Shown here in pieces: positions 12,950 to 20,140 of a stretch of 41,914 bases of DNA (positions are counted from its first letter, which is position 1; every line of letters begins with the position of its first letter). The position numbers and the translations under genes are program-made. Source of the stretch: a virus. Below the pieces are notes generated by a model that worked only from the letters and a program-made list of their open reading frames with translations, was not told the origin of the DNA and ran no database searches. The stretch covers positions 1 to 41,914 of IMG/VR virus record IMGVR_UViG_3300041409_000068, one strand, 5' to 3'.

Positions 12950-13329
12950 TGGCTCATATCCCGGTCACCGACCACGCCGTTCTGCGCTACCTCGAGCGCG
13001 TGACCGACATCAAGGCGGCGAATATCACATCGAATCCTCCCTTCGACGTGGCTGAGAAGTTTGTCGAGAAAGCTCTGAAACTCGCCGAGCGCAAGGTCGC
13101 GATGTTTCTGCCGGCCAATTGGGTACAGGGCGACAAACGGTCCCGCTGGCTCGCCGGCACGCCGCTGCGCCGCGTCTGGTTCATCACGCCGCGTCCGTCG
13201 ATGCCGCCAGGGCACGTTCTGGCGGCCGGCGGAAAGCCCGGCAATGGCACAACGGATTATGCGTGGTTCGTGTGGCTGCGCGGCTACGACGGCGCCCCCG
13301 AGGTTCGCTGGCTGCGGAGGGACGCATGA
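12949..13329 (+). CDS. Hypothetical phage protein (about 126 aa)
   Basis: It starts at the ATG at 12949, which overlaps the previous stop (TGATG). The product begins MAHIPVTDHAVLRYLERV, a block frequent in alphaproteobacterial phage proteins, then a helix KFVEKALKLAERK, a FLPANWVQGDKRSRW segment and a Trp/Arg-rich end. The function is unknown. The HAxxRYLER helix is superficially like RelE/HigB-type folds, but no toxin active-site pattern is clear. Confidence 0.7.
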   Translation: MAHIPVTDHAVLRYLERVTDIKAANITSNPPFDVAEKFVEKALKLAERKVAMFLPANWVQGDKRSRWLAGTPLRRVWFITPRPSMPPGHVLAAGGKPGNGTTDYAWFVWLRGYDGAPEVRWLRRDA

Positions 13330-13478
13330 ACCAGCCCCTCAAGCGCGCCGAACTGCTCGACATCCGTTCCGTGCTGGAGCGGGCGATGCAGCGAGCCGAG
13401 CGGAAGAAGGCGACCGAGGATGCCGAGAAGCTGGCGCGGGAGATCGCGCGGCTCGATTTCGAATTGAGGCTCGGATGA
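13326..13478 (+). CDS. Small helical protein (50 aa)
   Basis: ATG at 13326 overlaps the upstream stop (ATGA), and the stop overlaps the next ATG. The product begins MNQPLKRAELLDIRSVLERA and continues as one charged helix (MQRAERKKATEDAEKLAREI...), a likely coiled coil. It sits directly before the replication initiator-like gene, so a partner role is possible. No family is recognised. Confidence 0.65.
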   Translation: MNQPLKRAELLDIRSVLERAMQRAERKKATEDAEKLAREIARLDFELRLG

Positions 13479-14143
13479 GAACTTTCCGCGTCAAGAATTT
13501 CGAGACGTTCCAACACTACAAGGATCGGGCGCCGCCGTGGATCAAGCTCTACAACGAGATCCTCGACGACTATGAATTTGGTCTGCTGCCGGACGCCACC
13601 AAGATGCACCTCGTTGCTATCTGGTTGCTAGCAAGTCGCTCCGAAAACAAAATTCCATTCGATCCGGCATGGGTGGCAAGGCGCATCAACGCCACCGAGA
13701 AGGTCAACCTCGCTCTTTTGGCAGAGCGCGGATTTATCCTTTTAGATCAAGAGCTACAGAGTACGGAGCAAGTTGCTAGCATCACGCAAGCAGAGTGCTT
13801 GTCCAGAGAGAGAGAAGAGGGAGAGACAGAGAAGAGTAGAATCGTCGTCGCTCGCGCTCCGAAGGACGAGAGGTTCGAAGAATTGCGAAAGGCATACCCC
13901 AGACGCAAGGGCGGCGACCCAGGACCACCCGCCGCCAAGCTCTTCCTTGCTGCGGTCAAGGCTGGCACGGATCCACAAATCATCATCGATGGCGCCAAGC
14001 GGTTTGCCGTCGAGGAATCCCAGAACATCAACACGCCGTACATCCCGCAGCTCGTGAAATGGCTGCGCGATAAGCGCTGGCTCGACTACGGGCTCAGCGC
14101 CGGCACGCAGCCACGATTAGACATTCGGAGCAGCCTGATATGA
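13475..14143 (+). CDS. Phage replication initiator (O-like) protein
   Basis: The 222-residue product starts at ATG 13475. Residues ~1-90 carry FETFQHYKDRAPPWIKLYNE, then DDYEFGLLPDATKMHLVAIWLLA, a winged-helix module typical of phage replication proteins. A charged linker at ~110-130 (SREREEGETEKSR) is encoded by a purine-rich tract. The C-terminal part has AYPRRKGGDPGPPAAKLF, an O-like C-terminal domain of the kind that recruits the helicase. The helicase gene follows with a 4-base overlap, as in lambda O/P organisation. The start is supported by the ATGA overlap with the small upstream gene. Confidence 0.8.
   Translation: MRTFRVKNFETFQHYKDRAPPWIKLYNEILDDYEFGLLPDATKMHLVAIWLLASRSENKIPFDPAWVARRINATEKVNLALLAERGFILLDQELQSTEQVASITQAECLSREREEGETEKSRIVVARAPKDERFEELRKAYPRRKGGDPGPPAAKLFLAAVKAGTDPQIIIDGAKRFAVEESQNINTPYIPQLVKWLRDKRWLDYGLSAGTQPRLDIRSSLI
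13805..13840 (+). other. Purine-rich tract, candidate replication origin
   Basis: An almost pure purine run lies in the part of the replication gene that encodes the interdomain linker. In lambda-like phages the origin lies in this part of O. The decamer GTTGCTAGCA occurs nearby twice, at 13624-13633 and 13772-13781, and the first lies in a perfect TTGCTAGCAA palindrome. An origin here is inference. Confidence 0.4.
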
Positions 14144-14973
14144 ACAAGCCCGTCCCGTTCCCACGCCACGGAATCCCTGGCTATTACGCGCTCGCCGATC
14201 TGCCGCAGGGCTCCCCGCTGAGCGAAGCGGTGCTGTCGACCGGTTGGGACGAGCTCGACAAGATACTCAAGATTTACCCGGGGCAGTTCATCGTCACCAC
14301 CGGCAACGCTGGCAGTGGCAAGTCGACGTTCCTGTTCAACCTGATCATGAATCTGTGCTGGACCCACGGCAAGCGCGCGTGGCTGTACGTGCCGGAGAAC
14401 GAGGTCAATCTCGTGCAAAAGCTGGCGCAGATATTCGGCGATCAGGAGGGCGGAAGCCAGTTCGGCGCCTTCGCCAATACCCGCTGTTTCGTGCAGTCGT
14501 CGAACTATCAGCACTACAACGACGAGCCGCGGGATATCGAATGGATCCTCGGCAACGCCTTCGCCTCCTACGAAAAGGATGGCACGAGCCTGTTCCTGAT
14601 CGACCCATGGAACGAGCTCGAGCGCGCGCGGCTCAAGGATGAGAACCTGACGGACTACATCGGCCGGTGTCTGATGCGCGTGAAGATGTTCACCCGGGAA
14701 ACCTCGGCGACTGTTTTTATGGTCGCGCATCCGACCAAGGCGGCGAACGGTCGCGACGTCACGCTCGGCGATATCGAGGGCTCGATGCACTGGTTCAACA
14801 AGTGCGACAATGGCCTGATCGTGAAACACGAGGCGGGCAGCCCTGAGACCACCGTGATCAGCGCCAAGGTGCGCGAACAGCCCTACGCCGGCCGGATCGG
14901 GCATTGCATCTTTCTGGTCGATGGGCAGACCGGCATGTTCAAGCAGCAGCTTGGGGGAGGGCAGGCGCTGTGA
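14140..14973 (+). CDS. DnaB/RecA-like replicative helicase ATPase
   Basis: The 277-residue protein is a RecA-fold hexameric helicase-type ATPase. STGWDELDKIL resembles the DnaB lead-in, Walker A is GNAGSGKST (55-63), WLYVPENE follows, Walker B is LFLIDPWNELE (~150), and FMVAHPTKAANGR (~195) acts as the sensor-like motif. It lacks the N-terminal primase-binding domain of DnaB and is like phage AAA_25/gp4-type helicases. It overlaps the initiator gene by 4 bases and the next gene by a GTGA, and presumably unwinds the phage origin. Confidence 0.85.
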   Translation: MNKPVPFPRHGIPGYYALADLPQGSPLSEAVLSTGWDELDKILKIYPGQFIVTTGNAGSGKSTFLFNLIMNLCWTHGKRAWLYVPENEVNLVQKLAQIFGDQEGGSQFGAFANTRCFVQSSNYQHYNDEPRDIEWILGNAFASYEKDGTSLFLIDPWNELERARLKDENLTDYIGRCLMRVKMFTRETSATVFMVAHPTKAANGRDVTLGDIEGSMHWFNKCDNGLIVKHEAGSPETTVISAKVREQPYAGRIGHCIFLVDGQTGMFKQQLGGGQAL

Positions 14974-15236
14974 TCGATGACACCGACCGAATGCTGATTT
15001 GCAGCGTCTGTGGCGCCGATTCCGCCTTTGGTTTCGGTGTGACGCTCGACGGCCTGCGGATGGGCGACGTCGGCGACTGGCGCTGCTCTGAGCATCATCC
15101 GACGCGCAAGGCGTCCTACACGCGCGAGGAATGGGCGCACGCTCGCGCGGTTGGGCTGCTCTATCCGGACGGCAACCACAGCGGGCTCGGCCTGGTCGAC
15201 GACGTCAAGGCGATGAACCGGGAGGCCGCGGAGTGA
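14970..15236 (+). CDS. Zinc-finger-like phage protein (88 aa, GTG start)
   Basis: The GTG at 14970 overlaps the helicase stop (GTGA). The product begins VIDDTDRMLICSVCGAD and has CSVCG (11-15), then WRCSEHHPTRK (~41-51), a Cys2/Cys-His2 set able to hold one zinc. A helix REEWAHARAVGL follows. Phage replication operons often carry such small zinc proteins after the helicase. The function is unknown. Confidence 0.75.
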   Translation: MIDDTDRMLICSVCGADSAFGFGVTLDGLRMGDVGDWRCSEHHPTRKASYTREEWAHARAVGLLYPDGNHSGLGLVDDVKAMNREAAE

Positions 15237-15523
15237 GGCAGGTCAATTTCTCGGTCGACGATCGGATATTTGCGACGCTCGAAAAGCAGGGCGCATCGCA
15301 CGGCTACAAGGCCACGGCCTATGCCAAAATGCTGTTCGAGGCCGCATTTGCATCGCGATGCGGCGTGCAGCCGGATGCCGACCTCGACGATCAGGTCGCT
15401 GCGGCAATCGTGCTGCACGGGGCAAAGCAGGACAGCGCCACGATCGCGAAGGTGGTGCGCCTGACCGAGCCGACCGTGATCAGGATCATCGATGCGTGGC
15501 GCCGGGAAAGGTTGGCCGCATGA
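15233..15523 (+). CDS. Small HTH protein (96 aa, GTG start)
   Basis: The GTG at 15233 overlaps the previous stop (GTGA). The product begins VRQVNFSVDDRIFATLEKQG, reminiscent of a ribbon-helix-helix start, and its C-terminal part DSATIAKVVRLTEPTVIRII reads as a helix-turn-helix. A DNA-binding role is likely; the target is unknown. The stop overlaps the next ATG. Confidence 0.7.
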   Translation: MRQVNFSVDDRIFATLEKQGASHGYKATAYAKMLFEAAFASRCGVQPDADLDDQVAAAIVLHGAKQDSATIAKVVRLTEPTVIRIIDAWRRERLAA

Positions 15524-15717
15524 CCCACCGCTGGACCGCTCCCGTGCGCCCCGATCTCAACACCACGTTCCGCAGCTGCAGCAAATGCGGGCTGATCAAG
15601 GTGTCTCGCCATGAACCGGATAACACGCCGCGGCATTGGGTCGAATACGAGATCGAGGGCAGGCGGTTTGTCTCGCCGACGATGCCCTCGTGTGAGCCGG
15701 GCATGGTGCCGGCATGA
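15520..15717 (+). CDS. Small hypothetical protein (65 aa)
   Basis: ATG at 15520 overlaps the previous stop (ATGA). The product begins MTHRWTAPVRPDLNTTFRSC and has one CSKCG knuckle near residue 20 and a further Cys near the end, then HWVEYEIEGRRFVSPTMPSC. Possibly a small zinc or RNA-binding protein. It overlaps the next gene by 4 bases. Confidence 0.7.
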   Translation: MTHRWTAPVRPDLNTTFRSCSKCGLIKVSRHEPDNTPRHWVEYEIEGRRFVSPTMPSCEPGMVPA

Positions 15718-16217
15718 CCTCCACCGCCGTCTATCGCGCCATCATGCAGGTCGTAGAGGCCCGCCGCGTCGAGCTCAACATTTCGATGGCGACGGTCGTC
15801 GAACTGTCTGGCGTGAACGAGGGCTATTACGCGAAGATGATTTATCCGGATTCGCCGTCGGGTCGGCAGGCGCAATGGCGCCAGGTGCAGGACGTTTTGG
15901 AGGCTCTGTTTGGACGGGATTTTGAGATCAAAATCGAGCCCGGGACAGAGGAAAATCGTCGTCTCCTTAGCGCGCCACGGATCGATGAGAATGCGTCAGG
16001 AAATGCCCGTAAAATCAGGCATTGGCGGCATCGGAAGCATTTTTCCGAGTTGGGCCGTCTCGGCGGCGTGATGCGCGCCAAACTACCCAAGCGAAAATTG
16101 ACCGCCATTGCCCGCAAGGCGAACAAGATCAGGTGGAAGCGGATCAAGGATGCCAAGCGCCAGGGCGAGGCTCACAAGAAGGTGAATGAAACGAAGCGGG
16201 AGTTGGTCGATGCTTGA
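15714..16217 (+). CDS. XRE-like HTH protein with a basic C-terminal tail
   Basis: The first ~75 residues look like an HTH: VYRAIMQVVEARRVELNIS, then ATVVELSGVNEGYYAKMIYP. The C-terminal half is very basic: RKIRHWRHRKHFSELGRLGG, KLPKRKLTAIARKANKIRWK. The overall charge suggests DNA or RNA binding. The ATGA overlap with the upstream gene and an 8-base overlap with the downstream one indicate one transcript. I see no enzyme motif. Confidence 0.7.
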   Translation: MTSTAVYRAIMQVVEARRVELNISMATVVELSGVNEGYYAKMIYPDSPSGRQAQWRQVQDVLEALFGRDFEIKIEPGTEENRRLLSAPRIDENASGNARKIRHWRHRKHFSELGRLGGVMRAKLPKRKLTAIARKANKIRWKRIKDAKRQGEAHKKVNETKRELVDA

Positions 16218-16752
16218 GATCGTCAGTCGGAAAGAGGCAAAGGCGCGTGGGTTGAAACGATATTTCGCGGCAGACGTCTGCTTAAGGGGCCATATCGCCG
16301 AGAGGAATGTCTGCAACGGTCGTTGCGTAACGTGCTCCAGGATGAGCGATAAGAAGTTCAGATTGTCACGCGGCAAGGGTTTGCTCCCACGTGGAAGGCC
16401 CCGTTTATCGGAACGAATGTTGGCTATGCAGGAGGGGCGTAATAGATACTTCACCGGCAAACCCTGCGCTCACGGGCATGTCGCCGATCGATTCGTTAGA
16501 AAATATGGGTGTGTTGAGTGCAAGCGAAATAAACGGAAAAAGTTAAGCCTGGGCCGCAAAGAACAACGCAGGAAAAACCAGCGCAGCCGGTACGAGCGGA
16601 ATAAATCTCTCGGATTGCGCGTGGACGGAAAGCCAAGGCGGCGGGAAATACTAAGATTGTCAAAAGAGGAGCGACGGGTGCGGGCGCTCGAACTGCATCG
16701 AAGGCGACGGGCGGCCTTGAGGGTTTTAAGTGAACTCGGAATTCAAATTTAA
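16210..16752 (+). CDS. Basic protein with duplicated Cys/His zinc module
   Basis: A GGGAG site precedes the ATG at 16210. The 180-residue product has two copies of one module: RYFAADVCLRGHIAERNVCN..CVTCSR (~16-44) and RYFTGKPCAHGHVADRFV..CVECKR (~84-111). The pattern C-x2-GH-x2-R...C-x2-C is known from phage HNH/endonuclease-VII-type proteins as the zinc-binding lead-in. The usual catalytic DH/HN part is not visible; the C-terminal ~70 residues are Arg/Lys-rich helices. It may be a nucleic-acid-binding derivative of a homing-type nuclease. Lower GC than the neighbours suggests later acquisition. Confidence 0.7.
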   Translation: MLEIVSRKEAKARGLKRYFAADVCLRGHIAERNVCNGRCVTCSRMSDKKFRLSRGKGLLPRGRPRLSERMLAMQEGRNRYFTGKPCAHGHVADRFVRKYGCVECKRNKRKKLSLGRKEQRRKNQRSRYERNKSLGLRVDGKPRRREILRLSKEERRVRALELHRRRRAALRVLSELGIQI

Positions 16753-16769
16753 CAGAGGAGATAGAACAA

Positions 16770-17249
16770 ATGCTGGACCATGTTGAATCGTCGCGCGTCG
16801 GACTTAGTGGAGCATCTAAGGTGTCGGATCGCAGCCCGCGAGAGCTTGTGCTCAAGGTTATTGAGCAAAATCCCGGGATTGAGAAAAAGCAGGCATTCGA
16901 GTTGTTTCTCGTCGCAGTCGGAACCGATCGGGGCTATTGGCGCGCAATGGCATTCTATTTCTTTGTCCATATGTGGGAATACGCCTTTGGCCCCGCCACT
17001 CGCACCAAGCCAGACCCCATTCAGCGACTCGAAGACCGTCAACGAGAAACCGACATGGTCGAGCGCGCCAAGGCCCAGATAATGCTGCTCGATCTCAAAA
17101 TGCCCAACGACAAGCCAATGCGTGACTGCACCGGCGCCGAGATGGCCAAGTTCGGCAATCGCTATCAGCGGATCGCGGAGAAGGTCGGCAAGGCCAAGCT
17201 GGTCGGTGCGGTTCTGAGCGAGGATCAGGTGCGGGGGATCATGAAGTGA
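16770..17249 (+). CDS. Conserved phage hypothetical protein (159 aa)
   Basis: A strong AGAGGAGATAGAAC ribosome binding site precedes the ATG. The N-terminal half has RELVLKVIEQNPGIEKKQAF, a possible winged helix, then AFYFFVHMWEYAF. The C-terminal half has MLLDLKMPNDKPMRDCTGAE, then KFGNRYQRIAEKVG and a DQVR-containing end, a block repeated in many alphaproteobacterial phages. The function is unknown. Its stop is immediately followed by the stop of the convergent minus-strand gene. Confidence 0.75.
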   Translation: MLDHVESSRVGLSGASKVSDRSPRELVLKVIEQNPGIEKKQAFELFLVAVGTDRGYWRAMAFYFFVHMWEYAFGPATRTKPDPIQRLEDRQRETDMVERAKAQIMLLDLKMPNDKPMRDCTGAEMAKFGNRYQRIAEKVGKAKLVGAVLSEDQVRGIMK

Positions 17250-17543
17250 TCAGTTGTCGCTGCTCGGGTAGTGGCCGGTGGCGCGCCAGATGCGCAGCTT
17301 CAGCAGTTGTTTTTGGCACTGCCGCAACATGAACGTCATAAGCTCGACGGTGAACACACTGCCGTCGTCGAGCACCTTGGGCCCGGCCTTGATCGCTGCT
17401 CGCCAGCGCAAGCACTTCTCCACGTTGAACTTTCGTGACCACGCAAGCCGCAACTCAGGCGGAACCGCTTCCCACTCGCGGTTTATGCGATTGATTTCGG
17501 CGTCGGTGAGGGCCGGTTTCGGAGGCTTCTTGCGCTTTGCCAT
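17250..17543 (-). CDS. Hypothetical protein opposing the early operon (97 aa)
   Basis: The product begins MAKRKKPPKPALTDAEINRI and continues with a helical part WEAVPPELRLAWSRKF, VEKCLRWRAAIKAG and KQLLKLRIWRATGHY. The basic N terminus MAKRKK resembles the product of the 18724-18990 gene, also on the minus strand. It faces away from the serine recombinase gene across a palindrome at 17549-17568, which could be a shared operator. Genes opposing the lytic direction are often expressed from the prophage; that is inference here. Confidence 0.6.
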   Translation of the reverse strand: MAKRKKPPKPALTDAEINRINREWEAVPPELRLAWSRKFNVEKCLRWRAAIKAGPKVLDDGSVFTVELMTFMLRQCQKQLLKLRIWRATGHYPSSDN

Positions 17544-17548
17544 GGCAG

Positions 17549-17568
17549 TTTATAGGCCATCCTATAAA
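17549..17568. promoter_or_regulatory. Perfect palindrome between divergent genes
   Basis: TTTATAGG and CCTATAAA are 8-base perfect inverted arms around CCAT, between the minus-strand gene and the serine recombinase gene. The half-site CCTATAAA also occurs at 32-39. It is a candidate operator or recombinase-binding site. Confidence 0.5.
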
Positions 17569-17609
17569 CATCTCCAAACATCACCATTGACAGCCGAGCA
17601 GAGAACGAC

Positions 17610-18230
17610 ATGAAAAGCATCTCATACCTGCGGGTTTCGACCGACAAACAGGGCGAGCGGGGCTACGGGCTGGAGGCGCAGCGGCGGGCCGTGGCGGATT
17701 TCATCGGTGACGACGGGCTGATTACCGAGTTTGTCGAGGTGGAATCCGGCAAGCGGCACGACAACCGGCCGCAGCTCGCCGCGGCGTTGGCGGCCGCCCG
17801 CAAGCACAAGGCCAGGCTCGTGATCGCGAAGCTGGACCGGCTCGCGCGCAATGTCGCGTTCATCGCCGGATTGATGGAGGAGAAGGTCGAATTCGTGTGC
17901 TGCGACATGCCGAGCGCGACGCCGTTCATGCTGCACATCTACGCGGCGGTTGCGGAGGAGGAGCGGCGGATGATCTCGAGCCGCACCAAGGCAGCGCTGG
18001 CAGCGGCCAAGGCGCGCGGCGTGGTGCTGGGCAATGCGGAACAGGCTGCTGCGAACAAGGCTGGCGCCGTGACCCGCGCCCAGGCGATTAGCGACACGCT
18101 TCGAGGGCTGTCCGATCTGTCCGCCCGGGCAGCTGCGGCCGCGCTCAATGACGCCGAGATTGCCACAGCAACCGGCCGGCCATGGAGCGCCAAGACGGTC
18201 GGGCGGGCGAGGGCGAGGATTGCGACATGA
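17610..18230 (+). CDS. Small serine recombinase (resolvase/invertase family)
   Basis: The 206-residue product has the resolvase N-terminal domain: ISYLRVSTDKQ with catalytic S10, RPQLAAALAAARKHKARLVIAKLDRLARNV with the family Arg residues, then AVAEEERRMISSRTKAALAAAK (the E helix). The C-terminal ~60 residues include LNDAEIATATGRPWSAKTVG, a DNA-binding HTH. Such enzymes invert or resolve DNA, and some integrate phages. It is the only site-specific recombinase in the window, and no tyrosine integrase is seen, so it could serve integration, dimer resolution or inversion. Confidence 0.88.
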   Translation: MKSISYLRVSTDKQGERGYGLEAQRRAVADFIGDDGLITEFVEVESGKRHDNRPQLAAALAAARKHKARLVIAKLDRLARNVAFIAGLMEEKVEFVCCDMPSATPFMLHIYAAVAEEERRMISSRTKAALAAAKARGVVLGNAEQAAANKAGAVTRAQAISDTLRGLSDLSARAAAAALNDAEIATATGRPWSAKTVGRARARIAT

Positions 18231-18562
18231 GCGAGATGGTCGAGCGAGTGGCAAGGGCGATCGACAAGGCGATGCAAGAGCAGCACGACCCAACGCCTGG
18301 TTATTTGGCCCGCGCCGCTATCGAGGCGATGCGCGAGCCGACGATTGACATGTTGCGGGTTGCAGATGTCCCGGTCGGTGGCGACTATCTGTCGCCGAAA
18401 GAATGTTGGCGGGGCATGATCGACGCCGCGCTGAAATGCACCAGTCTGGGAGCAGATATTGCAGAGCATCAAGCGCGGGCAGCGGTAGCCGCTGGCGCGG
18501 AGTCTGTAGTCATAGACACGTATAACAACACGACAGTTCGGGAGGCCTGCAAGGCGAAATGA
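18227..18562 (+). CDS. Hypothetical phage protein (111 aa)
   Basis: ATG at 18227 overlaps the recombinase stop (ATGA). The product begins MSEMVERVARAIDKAMQEQH and contains ARAAIEAMREPT, then PKECWRGMIDAALKCTS. The VERVARAI...AARAAIEAMREPT layout recurs in phage proteins of unknown function. Its coupling to the recombinase suggests a shared transcript. No catalytic motif. Confidence 0.7.
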   Translation: MSEMVERVARAIDKAMQEQHDPTPGYLARAAIEAMREPTIDMLRVADVPVGGDYLSPKECWRGMIDAALKCTSLGADIAEHQARAAVAAGAESVVIDTYNNTTVREACKAK

Positions 18563-18720
18563 TGGGCCGGGATTGGAACTTTAAGCTCAAAGGAGCGGAC
18601 GTCGATATCGCTATCGACCTTTGCAATTGGCTGGTCGGAATAGCGTGGGGCCCGCGCGACATGGTGATTTGGCCCCTTCCGTGCATTTCGATCACGGTCG
18701 TGTTCTACGATCAGGAGTAG
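18559..18720 (+). CDS. Small hypothetical protein (53 aa)
   Basis: ATG at 18559 (ATGA overlap with the previous stop; a second ATG follows directly) gives MMGRDWNFKLKGADVDIAID, then LCNWLVGIAWGPRDMVIWPL and an ITVVFYDQE end. It is compact and beta-rich with several Trp residues. The stop lies just before the stop of the convergent minus-strand gene. The ordered sequence and perfect overlap support a real gene. The function is unknown. Confidence 0.7.
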   Translation: MMGRDWNFKLKGADVDIAIDLCNWLVGIAWGPRDMVIWPLPCISITVVFYDQE

Positions 18721-18723
18721 CGC

Positions 18724-18990
18724 TCAATCCTCGATCAGCGGGTTGCTTTCGCCTCGCATCCATTCCCGCAGTGCCTGGATCATCTCGTTTGCCGTGCTCT
18801 CGTGGATGATGAAGGTGTAATATCCGATCCCCGTCATGATCGTCAGCGTCCCGAGGTCAGGACGCTCATTTGACATCGCCATGCATCCCGACGTCTCCAC
18901 GTACATATCTTCGATGTCGTGGGTCATGTTGAGCGGCGGGCCGAAGCCCTCATCCGCCGGTTCCGGTTTGGACTTCTTGCGCTTCGCCAT
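18724..18990 (-). CDS. Hypothetical protein, minus-strand accessory gene (88 aa)
   Basis: ATG at 18990 with a GGGAGATCAGC ribosome binding site gives MAKRKKSKPEPADEGFGPPL, then NMTHDIEDMYVETSGCMAMS, GTLTIMTGIGYYTFIIH and a helical end MIQALREWMRGE. The MAKRKK start resembles the 17250-17543 product, but the rest does not. It is transcribed against the lytic direction and could be a lysogeny-expressed accessory gene. No function is recognised. Confidence 0.7.
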   Translation of the reverse strand: MAKRKKSKPEPADEGFGPPLNMTHDIEDMYVETSGCMAMSNERPDLGTLTIMTGIGYYTFIIHESTANEMIQALREWMRGESNPLIED

Positions 18991-19036
18991 GCTGATCTCC
19001 CTGAGACAGGTCCGGCTACAGCATAAGCCAAATCGT

Positions 19037-19046
19037 GGGTGCGTTG
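19037..19046 (+). promoter_or_regulatory. Repeated late-region motif, copy 1 (GGGTGCGTTG)
   Basis: The motif starts 43 bases before the ATG at 19080. A hairpin TTGCCGG (19060-19066) / CCGGCAA (19074-19080) runs into the start codon. GGGT of the motif could pair with ACCC at 19072-19075. Confidence 0.5.
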
Positions 19047-19079
19047 TAAGTCGCGCCGATTGCCGGACATTACCCGGCA

Positions 19080-19607
19080 ATGGTCAATCGCCGCCCAACC
19101 CCAGAACTGATCCGCGCCCGCCAATGGGAGATCAAGCGGCGCTATGAGAATCACCCCAAGGTCGGCAAGCGGTCCCGCGGTATGGCCGCGATCCGCATTT
19201 CCGAGCTGACACGATGGCTGCATGATGAATACGGCGCCGGCGTCGAGCTCGAGCCAAGCGAGCGGTCCGAGCTGATCATCCGCATATTCGCCCACCACTT
19301 CCTGGGCCTGCCGCATGGCCCGCGTCGGGTGACATCGTGGTTTGATCTGTATTGCCCATGGCTCAGCCTGCGCGACCGGGAATACCTGATCAGCGAGGCC
19401 ACCCATTGCCCGCTCAAGTGGTCGGCCGACAAGCTGGCGTGGAAACTCGGCCTCAAGGACGATCAGCGCACCAGGCTCAAGATCACCACCATAGGTGCCA
19501 TCGACTGCAACAGGGAACAGCGCAAGGAACGCGACAAAGCCCGCCGCGCCGAGAGGGAACGGGCCCGCCGAGCAGCCAGGCGGCAAGCCCGCGTGCCCAC
19601 CATATAG
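19080..19607 (+). CDS. Conserved hypothetical protein with an ITTIGA-type block and a basic tail
   Basis: The 175-residue product begins MVNRRPTPELIRARQWEIKR and has ISELTRWLHDEYGAGVELEPSE, then FDLYCPWLSLRDREYLIS, CPLKWSADKLAWKLGL and LKITTIGAIDCNREQRKERDKAR, followed by an Arg-rich tail. The arrangement (a helical domain, then IxTIGAxD and a basic tail) recurs in hypothetical proteins of rhizobial mobile elements. DNA binding seems likely. It has no good ribosome binding site; the start codon is within a hairpin after motif copy 1. Confidence 0.65.
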   Translation: MVNRRPTPELIRARQWEIKRRYENHPKVGKRSRGMAAIRISELTRWLHDEYGAGVELEPSERSELIIRIFAHHFLGLPHGPRRVTSWFDLYCPWLSLRDREYLISEATHCPLKWSADKLAWKLGLKDDQRTRLKITTIGAIDCNREQRKERDKARRAERERARRAARRQARVPTI

Positions 19608-19643
19608 CTCTATAGATATGCAGGGCACGGCCTGCGGGTTGGC

Positions 19644-19653
19644 CCGTGCGTTG
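19644..19653 (+). promoter_or_regulatory. Repeated late-region motif, copy 2
   Basis: CCGTGCGTTG starts 44 bases before the ATG at 19688. No ribosome binding site is visible next to that ATG. Confidence 0.55.
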
Positions 19654-19687
19654 GCGAGCCTCTCACACCGCGCGCAATCATCGCGCC

Positions 19688-20140
19688 ATGCCCGCTACAG
19701 CCCTTGCCCGCCAGCCCGACGCCGCGACCGTGCCACAACCGGCCAAACGCGAGCGCATTCCGCCGAAGATTGCCGAAGCCGTCCGCCTGCTCCTCGACGG
19801 AACTTGTAAGACCCAAAAGGCCGCTGCCGAACGCGTAGGCATGAATGCGACCTATCTGTGTGAAGCGCTGACCAAACCGAAGATACAGGCGTTTATCGCG
19901 CGCGAAACTCGCAAAACCATCACGCAAGGCACAATGCGAGCGTCCGCGCGGCTGCTTGAGCTGGTCGACGCATCGTCCGAGCACGTCAGCCTCGACGCAT
20001 CCAAGCACGTCCTGGCCATCGAGGGCATCCGGCCACCTGAGCAGGGCGCGGCCAACGTTAACGTCAATGTATCAGTGGGTTACGTGATCGACCTGAGCGG
20101 ATCGCAACCAGCTGCACGGGTGATAGATGGGACAAGCTAA
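19688..20140 (+). CDS. Terminase small subunit-like DNA-binding protein
   Basis: The ATG at 19688 gives 150 residues (MPATALARQPDAATVPQPAK). The next block IPPKIAEAVRLLLDGTCKTQ with KAAAERVGMNATYLCEAL is an HTH, followed by FIARETRKTITQGTMRASAR and LLELVDASSEHVSLDASKHV, helices like those of TerS oligomers, and a VNVNVSVGYVIDLSG end. The position one non-coding block before TerL suits the small terminase subunit that recognises phage DNA. The in-frame start at 19646 falls within motif copy 2 and is rejected. Confidence 0.7.
   Translation: MPATALARQPDAATVPQPAKRERIPPKIAEAVRLLLDGTCKTQKAAAERVGMNATYLCEALTKPKIQAFIARETRKTITQGTMRASARLLELVDASSEHVSLDASKHVLAIEGIRPPEQGAANVNVNVSVGYVIDLSGSQPAARVIDGTS

Noticed and set aside
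12949-13329. Toxin of a toxin-antitoxin pair
   Set aside because: The helix resembles RelE/HigB types only loosely, no antitoxin partner overlaps it in the usual order, and it sits in a replication operon.
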